Positions 25,169 to 32,698 of a stretch of 64,000 nt of DNA are shown in pieces. The stretch spans positions 62,001-126,000 of the forward strand of contig CAJTJG010000007.1 in NCBI GenBank assembly GCA_910576785.1. The letters run 5' to 3'. Position 1 is the first letter of the stretch. The number at the start of each line of letters is the position of its first letter. A program made the position numbers and the translations under genes. The notes under the pieces are model-generated. The model was not told the origin of the DNA. It saw only the letters and a list, made by a program, of their open reading frames with translations, and searched no databases. Source of the stretch: an uncultured Duncaniella sp. (lineage in GTDB: Bacteria; Bacteroidota; Bacteroidia; Bacteroidales; Muribaculaceae).

Positions 25169-27229
25169 TCAGAATGGGCGGAGAATTGCCGAACTGATGG
25201 TTGACTCAGTGCTGATGCGTTCTTTTTCGGTTTTCTTTCCGTAGGGAAGTATGTATGTGACAGAGAGGCTGATGTTGCGTCCTTTCAGGTCGCTGAGAGA
25301 TCGGGAATATGATTGATATACGATATACTCGGCATATGAGCGTGTGCAGAGGCGCCGGGCAAGAAAGTTTTCAGCGCGGCACTCCGCAGCCCAGTTCCCT
25401 TTCTGCCAGCTGACCGAAAGTCCGTATTGCGCAGGATACCTCACTTTCACCCCCTCGATACCGAGCACGCTGTAAGGGATGGCATAGGAGCCTTGGAACT
25501 GCCACTCGCCAAGCATATAGGATGCTCTGAACTCCGCACGCCAGTCATTGCTGTGGATGGGACGATATTCAGAGTGAAACCGGCTCATACTGTATGTAGC
25601 GTCTGCACGAAGTCTGAGTCTATTGTCAATGAGGTTGGCGGAGGTTCCGAAAATCAGTTTGTGGTAAAGGTAGTCGCCGTCATTGATGAGCTGGCGGTAC
25701 ATGATGTTGTTTTCGGCAAAATAACGGTAGGAGGTGTTGCCGGAATATTTGAGGAAGTCGTAGGTGAATGACAATCCCAGCTGACCGATATGTCCATTGT
25801 AGCTCACGGTATTTTGAAATGCTTTCAGTTGCTCGAGGCATGGATTGCCTAATGTGGCTTCGAAAAATGATGTCCGGATCACGGCATTGTTCTTGTATGA
25901 CGGATTATATATGCTGTGGGTGTAATTGCCTGCTATTGATATTGATTGTCTTGGATTGAGGTTGTAGGTCAAACCATAGAAAGCCATTGGGGAGAGTTGG
26001 TTGTCATTGTGGCCGAGAATGGTTGAATAAAGGTCGGTGATACCGGCGGATGCGTAATAGGATAATCCGAGAGGGAGGTTATGGTCTATGTGGCACATGG
26101 CCATCGCGTGATTGTTTGTCAAGGTCTGCCTGCTGTTGAAACTGCCGGAGTATAGATCGCGGTAATGGTTGTAATATTCATCGACCGTCACTCCGAGACT
26201 GAGTCCGCTTGCAAAGGATTTGAAGTAGCCAAGGGTGGCGCATGCAAGCACATTGTTTTCTGTTGTATTGTTCAGTATCGCATCGGCATCGGTTTCCGAA
26301 TATCTGCTTCGGAAACCGGTGTGTCCGTGGCGGATGTTGGCATTAGCCATGAATGTGTGACCCCCGGGCATATATAGATTGTAGTGCATTTTCATCACCG
26401 GTGATACAGCATGCTCGTTGCTGACGCGGGTGGCGGTGGTGTGGAGATTATGAAGTCCGGTGTATGTGGCTTTGTCGGTTATGGAGTTTTTGGGGGTCGC
26501 ACTGCGGGTCATGGCAAGTGAGACATCAAAGGAATGGTTTCCGGTGGTATGGGCGAACTTGATATTGAGGTATTGGGCATTTGTATGCGTGTCGTTGTCA
26601 ATCGGTGTTATTGATTGGTTCAATATTCCGTCATTGAGCGAAAACGTGTTTTCCGCACTGTTGAGCAGCGAGACCGTGTCCCATTTCCCGTTTGCAGTGA
26701 GTGACAGGCTCACGGCATTTTTCCTGTAGTTGACCATGCCGGTATATACCCCGTACGGGCGAGCCAATCCCTCGTCGGCGGAAAGATATACGTTACCGCC
26801 AAAGTCGTATTGGATGGTTATGAAATTCATTACGGCACCGTTGCCGACATATTTGCCTCCCGGATTGCGCTGATAGTCAATCTGCACAATTTCGGCGGCG
26901 GGGAGTGTGGCAAGCTCATCGGAGTGTATCTCCACGCCGTTCACCAGAATCACCACATTCTGTCCGGTCAAGGTAGAGACAGTGCGGGCCGAAGCGCTTA
27001 CATTGAAGTCCGGAAGGTTCATGTTTTCCAACAGCGTATATCCGTTGGTGCTGTGCCGTTTTTCCAGTCTGGTAGGGCGGAGAATTACTTTTTTTGCCGT
27101 TTCAATCTGATTGTCGGCGGTCACCACCACTTCGTCGAGTTCGGAGGCAATGGAGTCGGTCTTGACATCCTGACGGGCATATACCATTGAGGGTATGAGC
27201 GCCGCGAGAGCGATAAGGTGCTTTTTCAT
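25169..27229 (-). CDS. TonB-type outer-membrane beta-barrel protein
   Basis: 686 residues with a signal peptide (1-18, ending VYA). A TonB-box-like LDEVVVTADNQIE lies near residue 32, and a plug domain about 40-150 (VVILVNGVEIHSDELATLP, NPGGKYVGNGAVMNFIT). The rest is a beta-barrel of the outer-membrane beta-barrel (OMP_b-brl_3) type. No carboxypeptidase-D-like domain and no SusD partner. The neighbouring membrane-bound winged-helix regulator and the TCTGACA repeats in the gap suggest a sensor-receptor pair. The last residues (SAILRPF) follow a basic YGKKTEKE turn. Ligand unknown. Confidence 0.85.
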   Translation of the reverse strand: MKKHLIALAALIPSMVYARQDVKTDSIASELDEVVVTADNQIETAKKVILRPTRLEKRHSTNGYTLLENMNLPDFNVSASARTVSTLTGQNVVILVNGVEIHSDELATLPAAEIVQIDYQRNPGGKYVGNGAVMNFITIQYDFGGNVYLSADEGLARPYGVYTGMVNYRKNAVSLSLTANGKWDTVSLLNSAENTFSLNDGILNQSITPIDNDTHTNAQYLNIKFAHTTGNHSFDVSLAMTRSATPKNSITDKATYTGLHNLHTTATRVSNEHAVSPVMKMHYNLYMPGGHTFMANANIRHGHTGFRSRYSETDADAILNNTTENNVLACATLGYFKSFASGLSLGVTVDEYYNHYRDLYSGSFNSRQTLTNNHAMAMCHIDHNLPLGLSYYASAGITDLYSTILGHNDNQLSPMAFYGLTYNLNPRQSISIAGNYTHSIYNPSYKNNAVIRTSFFEATLGNPCLEQLKAFQNTVSYNGHIGQLGLSFTYDFLKYSGNTSYRYFAENNIMYRQLINDGDYLYHKLIFGTSANLIDNRLRLRADATYSMSRFHSEYRPIHSNDWRAEFRASYMLGEWQFQGSYAIPYSVLGIEGVKVRYPAQYGLSVSWQKGNWAAECRAENFLARRLCTRSYAEYIVYQSYSRSLSDLKGRNISLSVTYILPYGKKTEKERISTESTISSAILRPF

Positions 27230-27330
27230 GCTTGTGCGTTAAATTTACTTCCGCAACCTTCAGCTCGAGGCCGAAGGTCGTTTTTGACCGCAAAGCAAAT
27301 AAAAAAGGTCCGATCTATTTCCGGAATTTG

Positions 27331-27358
27331 TCTGACATTTGTCTGACAAATTCTGACA
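27331..27358. promoter_or_regulatory. helically phased TCTGACA repeats, candidate winged-helix operator
   Basis: TCTGACA at 27331-27337, 27342-27348 and 27352-27358: start-to-start 11 and 10 bp, so all three face the same side of the helix. OmpR/PhoB-type winged-helix regulators bind such tandem repeats. The site lies just past the regulator gene stop and upstream of the beta-barrel gene start (27229). A weak minus-strand -7 (TTGCTTTG) lies between the repeats and that start. Confidence 0.6.
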
Positions 27359-27368
27359 ATGCTGTATG

Positions 27369-28196
27369 TCAGTCTCTTAGCCGTAGCTCATAAGAGTCTC
27401 CACGATTGCATATTATCTCGATGCCGGCTTCGGCAAGGGGTGCTTTCGTGCGTCTTACAAGGGTGTAGAGCGACTCCTCGGCGTTGCTTTTGTTGCCCCA
27501 TAGAGCTGAGCAGAGTGTTGCCTTATCCACCTTCCATTCCGGAGCGTCAAGTAGCATCCGGGCCAACTGCCGCTGCATGGGTGTGAGTTTTATTCCGTCA
27601 AGTAGCGGTGTATCGGATGTGTGCAAAGCTGACTCTGCCGCCAAAGGATGATGCCCTTTTCTCCGCCATACAAACATGCTTGCCATTGAGAGAATGGAGA
27701 GGGCGAAAAGGAGCCCCGGTAATGTCTGGTCAGATGCTGCGAACACTGAGGCCATGGTGCAGTCTGCAAAGCCTTGCACCCGTATTGCAACACCGTTGCC
27801 GGACCGTTCGGACATGAGTATTATGGTGTCGGACGCAATCTTGTCGCCATGAATTGCCGGTGCTATGTTCTTTCTGTCAACCAATGCAATGGTGAAGTAT
27901 GCTTCGTCTCTCAGGGCTGCATTTCTGAAATTCACATCTGAAGCCTGGTATATCAGCGGTTTGTTAGTTGTCTCGTGCATTTTCCGCAGTGCTGCGATGG
28001 TGTCCTGACGTGTCCACAATTCACTGTTTTCATTTGCCAGAGCAAGCATAGTGTCGTTCAGGTCGTCGGATATACTCTGCCTGGCTTCTGAATAGGCAAA
28101 GCAGCTTGCCACGAAGGATGCGATCATCAAGGCCATAGGGATGAACGTTCCATACAGGAGAGTCTTGCTGTTTGATCGTGGGGATGTCTTTTTCAT
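27369..28196 (-). CDS. membrane-tethered winged-helix transcriptional regulator
   Basis: 275 residues with an unusual layout: a membrane helix at about 13-35, an extracytoplasmic domain (36-158), a second helix (159-177, then WRRK as cytoplasmic anchor) and a C-terminal OmpR/PhoB-type winged-helix domain (about 200-275, LTPMQRQLARMLLDAP, LCSALWG, SLYTLVRRTKAPL). This is a one-component ToxR/CadC-like arrangement turned round, with the DNA-binding domain at the C-terminus. The TonB-type barrel gene follows on the same strand, and three phased repeats lie in between. It probably senses an envelope signal and controls that gene. Confidence 0.75.
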   Translation of the reverse strand: MKKTSPRSNSKTLLYGTFIPMALMIASFVASCFAYSEARQSISDDLNDTMLALANENSELWTRQDTIAALRKMHETTNKPLIYQASDVNFRNAALRDEAYFTIALVDRKNIAPAIHGDKIASDTIILMSERSGNGVAIRVQGFADCTMASVFAASDQTLPGLLFALSILSMASMFVWRRKGHHPLAAESALHTSDTPLLDGIKLTPMQRQLARMLLDAPEWKVDKATLCSALWGNKSNAEESLYTLVRRTKAPLAEAGIEIICNRGDSYELRLRD

Positions 28197-28300
28197 TGCA
28201 GTGGAGTGAAAATTCTATTGTTGATCGGTCCCGCTGCATGAGTCAATGTTATAGTGTAGGGTGGATGTCTGCGGAAACGTGAGTTGTGCACGGGATTGCA

Positions 28301-28308
28301 CAAAAGTA
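28301..28308 (-). promoter_or_regulatory. -7 promoter box of the membrane-bound regulator gene
   Basis: TACTTTTG on the minus strand, an exact TAnnTTTG, about 105 nt before the regulator start. The leader would be about 100 nt. Confidence 0.45.
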
Positions 28309-28369
28309 GCAAATTAATTCGTTATGGCAAAGATAAAAAAACGTATCTTTTCACGACGGAATCCATCTA

Positions 28370-28420
28370 ATGAGATTGGACTCTGGTTTTAACATTTGTT
28401 TTTTTTAACACCCTCTAAAT
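28370..28420 (+). promoter_or_regulatory. leader element of the recombinase gene (copy of 14837-14886)
   Basis: Begins ATGAGATTGGACT, contains GGTTTTAACATTTG and a T8 run, and ends ACACCCTCTAAAT 6 nt before the recombinase ATG. Close match to the element before the coiled-coil lipoprotein gene. Confidence 0.45.
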
Positions 28421-28426
28421 ATAACA

Positions 28427-29659
28427 ATGGCATCCATAAAAGTGAAATACCGACCATCCAAGATTGCCGACCAGGAGGGAGCAATCTACTACCAGATAAT
28501 CCATCAGCGAAAAGTCCGCCAGCTCACTACTGAATATCGTGTATTGCCGGATGAATGGGACGAAGGGCGCTCGATGGTGACAACAAAACAATCAAGTAAA
28601 AGAAAATCATTCATCCTCTCGATCCGTGAAAGAGTCCGTTGGGACGTGGAACGGCTGACCAGGATAGACAGGCAGCTTGATGCCGATGGATTGTCATATA
28701 CGGCAGATGATGTGATCGACGAGTTCAGGAGTTATGCCAGCAAATATACATTGCTCAACTTTATGGAGAGCCTGATCATCAAGTTCAAGCAGAATGGCAA
28801 GATAAGAACGTCGGAGACCTATCGGGCAGCCCTCAACAGTTTCAGAAAGTTTCTATGCGATACGAAGCGGCAGGATTGTCCGGGCAATGAGGAGGACATC
28901 ATGCTGGACCGTCTTACTTCCGAGATAATGGAGGCATATGAGTCATGGCACAGACAGCTTGGCAATTCGCCTAATACGATATCATTCTATATACGTATTC
29001 TCCGTGCGGTGTATCACCGTGCGGTAGAGGATGATGCCATTGAGAACCGTCATCCATTCCGCCATGTCTACACCGGTGTGGACAAGACGGTGAAAAGAGC
29101 TATACCGCTGTCGCATGTGAAGATGATCAAGAACATAGACCTGTCACTCTCGTTGCCTCTGGACTACGCCCGCGATATGTTTCTGATGAGTTTCTATCTC
29201 CGGGGAATGAGCTTCATAGATATGGCATTTCTGAAGAAAACGGACTTGAAAAATGGCTATGTCATATACCGGCGCCGAAAAACGGGACAGTCGTTGACAA
29301 TCGAATGGACTCGGGAAATGCAATTGATTCTCGACAAGTATCCTGAAAATCCTACACGATATCTTCTTCCAATCATCAGGACTGAAGGTCTCAACGAGCG
29401 CTGCGCCTACCGTAATATAGGCTATAATATCAATCGCAGTCTGAAAAAGATAGCCTCTATGGTGGGCATAAATATACCGCTTACGATGTATGTGGCGCGC
29501 CATAGCTGGGCAAGCGCTGCCAAGGCCAAGGGGATTCCCCTGAGTGTGATCAGCGAGGGTATGGGCCACGATAGCGAAACCACAACCCAAATCTATCTTG
29601 CCTCACTCGATACCTCTGCAGTAGATAAGGCAAATAGTCTTATATTGAAGTCGCTCTAA
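28427..29659 (+). CDS. tyrosine-type site-specific recombinase (Bacteroidota invertase/integrase family)
   Basis: 410 residues: an arm-binding-type N-terminus (about 1-90), a SAM-like core-binding domain (about 100-205) and a catalytic domain (about 215-405). Catalytic residues are visible: Arg in FYLRGMSFIDM, Lys/Arg in YRRRKTGQ, the His-x-x-Arg region as YVARHSWASAAK, His in MGHDSETTTQIYL and the nucleophile Tyr of the same motif. Members with this length and these motifs act as DNA invertases next to surface-protein genes in Bacteroides (Tsr/Mpi type) or as transposon integrases. No other mobile-element genes are near. The paired sites 29696-29727 and 29871-29902 begin 37 nt after its stop, so local inversion is the likely job. 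Confidence 0.88.
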   Translation: MASIKVKYRPSKIADQEGAIYYQIIHQRKVRQLTTEYRVLPDEWDEGRSMVTTKQSSKRKSFILSIRERVRWDVERLTRIDRQLDADGLSYTADDVIDEFRSYASKYTLLNFMESLIIKFKQNGKIRTSETYRAALNSFRKFLCDTKRQDCPGNEEDIMLDRLTSEIMEAYESWHRQLGNSPNTISFYIRILRAVYHRAVEDDAIENRHPFRHVYTGVDKTVKRAIPLSHVKMIKNIDLSLSLPLDYARDMFLMSFYLRGMSFIDMAFLKKTDLKNGYVIYRRRKTGQSLTIEWTREMQLILDKYPENPTRYLLPIIRTEGLNERCAYRNIGYNINRSLKKIASMVGINIPLTMYVARHSWASAAKAKGIPLSVISEGMGHDSETTTQIYLASLDTSAVDKANSLILKSL

Positions 29660-29695
29660 AAAACTCACGCCTCATTATGCCCCCAAACGTTTTAA

Positions 29696-29727
29696 CTGCT
29701 ATCTAAATCTCTTACCAAGAGTGTATT
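29696..29727. repeat. recombination site L of a putative invertible segment
   Basis: Core CTCTT-ACC-AAGAG (29709-29721) flanked by CTGCTATCTAAAT on the left and TGTATT on the right. The copy at 29871-29902 has the same flanks in direct orientation, but the 13-bp core is reversed (GGT instead of ACC). 28 of 32 positions are identical. Inverted 5-bp arms around a short asymmetric spacer are what a tyrosine recombinase uses to define direction. Confidence 0.7.
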
Positions 29728-29736
29728 AAATGGGCG

Positions 29737-29744
29737 CAAAATTA
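29737..29744 (-). promoter_or_regulatory. -7-like box inside the invertible segment, facing the recombinase
   Basis: TAATTTTG on the minus strand matches TAnnTTTG. In the present orientation it points left, away from the SusC gene. Inversion about the site cores would place it near 29861-29868, pointing right, about 75 nt before the SusC ATG. No -33 TTTG is present at the usual distance, and a weaker plus-strand box (TTGTTTTG, about 29814-29821) also exists. Confidence 0.4.
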
Positions 29745-29870
29745 ACAATAAATATTGATATATTGTATGTTTTTAACAAAAAAACTGTTTTTAGATGAAA
29801 AAAAATGGTTCAATTGTTTTGCTAAATCTATGTGAGAATGTTTTTAGTGGATTGAATATGAGCGAGATTG

Positions 29871-29902
29871 CTGCCATCTAAATCTCTTGGTAAGAGTGTA
29901 TT
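29871..29902. repeat. recombination site R of a putative invertible segment
   Basis: Core CTCTT-GGT-AAGAG (29884-29896), the exact reverse complement of the core in site L, with flanks CTGCCATCTAAAT and TGTATT in the same direction as in L. Core centres are 175 bp apart. After inversion L would become a palindrome with 18-nt arms and R one with about 12-nt arms. Confidence 0.7.
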
Positions 29903-29944
29903 GACCGGATGTATTAAGAATATGCATTCCAATGATTTAATCAT

Positions 29945-32677
29945 ATGAGTTCAATCAATGCCGGCATGGATCCTCTATATGTAGTGGATGGAATTCCATT
30001 TGACGGGGGTATGAATTCAATAAATCCTCAGGATGTTGAATCAATCACCGTGCTTAAGGATGCCGCCTCAGCCGCCCTGTATGGTGCGCGAGGAGCAAAC
30101 GGTGTGATTCTTGTAACTACAAAGAAAGGACATGAAGAACGGAAGATCACATTTGATGCTCGGTGGGGTGTAAATTCCCGTCAAGTGCCGAGATATGATG
30201 TGATTACCTCTCCAACCGATTATATGCTTGCGCTCTATAACTCGCGCCGCAATTACTATATATATCGCGGTCAGAGCGAGGACGCTGCCTATAATTTTGC
30301 GGTCAATGGCAATAGTCAGGACCCAGGTCTTAATGGAAAACCGGGACAAAATACTCTCGGATATCAGATGTGGACCATACCTGACGGACAGAGCCTCGTG
30401 CTTCCTGACGGCACATTCAACCCTGAGGCCACCCTCGGTTATAGCGACGGAACAAACTATTTCATGCCTGATGACTGGCAGAAAGAATCATACCGCAATG
30501 GATTCAGGCAGGAGTATAACCTGTCAATCCAAGGTGGCAGTTCGGCCGGTACATACATGATCTCCGGTTCTTATCTGGAGGATGAGGGTTCAATCGTAGC
30601 TTCATCTTTCCAACGAGCAACCGTGCGTGCAACAGGAGATTATGATTTCTGCAAATGGCTGAAAGTCGGCACCAACATGCAGTATACGTATGAATGCACA
30701 AACAGTCCCGGCGGCCAGACGGAGACAGGCTATTCAAATAATGTCACCTATATGGCCGACTATATTGCTCCTATATATCCAATGTATATAAGGGATGCAG
30801 ATGGTAGCGTGATGCACGATGAAGCCTCCGGAAATCCTATGTATGATTATGGCATGAAGGGTCTCGGCCTTCCCTATTCGCGTGCGTTTGTGGCCGGTGG
30901 AAATCCGACCGGTTCACTCATATATGACAAGAGCGCATATATGTATGATGTGTTCAATGGGAAATGGTTCGCACAGATTAAGCCGATCGAGGGACTCACG
31001 CTGACCGGTACAATGGGATATTATCTTAGCCATCGTCAGTATGACACCTTCGCCAACGGCCAATATGGTCAAAGCTCGAGCTATCATGGCTCCGTAAGAC
31101 AAAGCACTTCCCGCAACAGTTCCATCAATCTGCAAGGTCTCGCAAATTACAAATGTTCTTTCGCCGATACCCACAATCTGGATTTCCTGCTTGGCTATGA
31201 GCAATACTCCCTCAATATGTCGGGTATATGGGGCAGCGGCCGGAATGTATATAGCGGATATAACCACACGCTGTCAAATATAATCGACAATAAGGAACTT
31301 GGCGGTGAGAAAGATTATTACGCGACCAGAGGTATATTTGGCAGGGTAAACTATAATTATGACAATCGTTATTTGGGAAGTGTGTCATATCGTCGTGATG
31401 CTTCATCTCGATTCGCCAGAGACCACAGATGGGGTAATTTCTGGAGTCTGAGTGCTGCGTGGGATATATCTAATGAGAAATTCTTCGAGTCTCTTTCTAC
31501 TGTTGTCGATTTTTTGAAATATAAAATATCATTCGGCCAACAGGGTAATGACCAGATGGCACAGGGAGGTGTCATAAACAACTATCCATATATCGACCAA
31601 TACAATCAGGGTGGAGCCAATGGTGTATGGTCAGTAGGTACTCTGTATTTCAAAGGTAACCCAGAACTCACATGGGAGACGTCCAATTCGTTCAACACCG
31701 GTTTTGATTTCAGTCTGTGGCACGGTACTTTGTCAGGAAGTCTGGAATACTTCATGCGGCAGACAGACGACATGCTCTTCTTCAAACCGACCGGTCTGTC
31801 CTCAGGATATTCATCGATACCCATGAACATAGGTTCAATGCGCAACAGCGGTATTGAACTTGACCTTAATTTCCGACCGCTTGTGACAGATAAAGTCACA
31901 TGGGATGTCAATCTGAATCTCACATATATAGACAATAAAATCATTAAACTCGCCCCTGAGTTGAACGGACGTTGGCAATCCGGAAGCCAAATATTTGAAG
32001 AGGGTAAGAGCCGCTACCAGCTCTATCTCGTCAAATATGCCGGCGTTGACCCGGAGAGCGGTTCGTCGTTGTGGTGGGGACGCCATGCAGATGGTACGGA
32101 ATTCAAGACATCAGATTATAATATCGCATACAATGGGGATAAATCCACCGGTGACGTATCCAACCGCCAGGCAACAGGCAATATGCTCCCTCCCGTATAT
32201 GGAGGTTTCGGCACATCGCTCCAGGCTTTTGGCTTTGACTTCTCAATACAATTCGCCTATCAGTTGGGAGGCCGTATCCTTGACTCCGGATACCAGGAGC
32301 TGATGAACGGCGCATATCAGGAGGATAAGGGTGGAGCTTTGCATAAGGATCTTCTCAACGCCTGGACACCGGAATCTCCCTCAGGTTCTGTGCCCCGTCT
32401 GGATTGGGGTGCCAAATACACAGGTGCCACAAGTGACCGTTGGATGACAAGTTCGGACTATCTGTCGCTCAATAATATTTCATTGGGATACACACTGCCC
32501 AAATCATTGATCTCAAGAATCGGCCTTTCGTCAGTCAGAATTTACGGAGCAGCCGATAATGTGGCGCTGTGGAGCAAAAGGAAAGGCATGGATCCGCGTC
32601 AGAGCTATGTACAGAGTTATGCCGGTTACTACGCCGCACTGCGCACCATATCAGGTGGTATAAAAATAACATACTAA
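29945..32677 (+). CDS. SusC-like receptor lacking its N-terminus (silent or shuffled cassette)
   Basis: 910 codons. The first recognisable residues, SSINAGMDPLYVVDGIPFDG, belong to the middle of a SusC plug domain. The rest of the plug (ITVLKDAASAALYGARGANG) and the full barrel are intact to GGIKITY. Signal peptide, carboxypeptidase-D-like domain, TonB box and the first third of the plug (about 190 residues by comparison with the SusC at 40174) are missing. An in-frame TGA at 29933 precedes the ATG, and no frame through 29660-29944 encodes the lost part. As it stands the product could not be exported. It sits 43 nt after site R beside a recombinase, so a 5' end could be supplied by recombination, or the gene may simply be truncated. 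Confidence 0.85.
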   Translation: MSSINAGMDPLYVVDGIPFDGGMNSINPQDVESITVLKDAASAALYGARGANGVILVTTKKGHEERKITFDARWGVNSRQVPRYDVITSPTDYMLALYNSRRNYYIYRGQSEDAAYNFAVNGNSQDPGLNGKPGQNTLGYQMWTIPDGQSLVLPDGTFNPEATLGYSDGTNYFMPDDWQKESYRNGFRQEYNLSIQGGSSAGTYMISGSYLEDEGSIVASSFQRATVRATGDYDFCKWLKVGTNMQYTYECTNSPGGQTETGYSNNVTYMADYIAPIYPMYIRDADGSVMHDEASGNPMYDYGMKGLGLPYSRAFVAGGNPTGSLIYDKSAYMYDVFNGKWFAQIKPIEGLTLTGTMGYYLSHRQYDTFANGQYGQSSSYHGSVRQSTSRNSSINLQGLANYKCSFADTHNLDFLLGYEQYSLNMSGIWGSGRNVYSGYNHTLSNIIDNKELGGEKDYYATRGIFGRVNYNYDNRYLGSVSYRRDASSRFARDHRWGNFWSLSAAWDISNEKFFESLSTVVDFLKYKISFGQQGNDQMAQGGVINNYPYIDQYNQGGANGVWSVGTLYFKGNPELTWETSNSFNTGFDFSLWHGTLSGSLEYFMRQTDDMLFFKPTGLSSGYSSIPMNIGSMRNSGIELDLNFRPLVTDKVTWDVNLNLTYIDNKIIKLAPELNGRWQSGSQIFEEGKSRYQLYLVKYAGVDPESGSSLWWGRHADGTEFKTSDYNIAYNGDKSTGDVSNRQATGNMLPPVYGGFGTSLQAFGFDFSIQFAYQLGGRILDSGYQELMNGAYQEDKGGALHKDLLNAWTPESPSGSVPRLDWGAKYTGATSDRWMTSSDYLSLNNISLGYTLPKSLISRIGLSSVRIYGAADNVALWSKRKGMDPRQSYVQSYAGYYAALRTISGGIKITY

Positions 32678-32698
32678 CAAGTTATCGCTAAATTCAAA

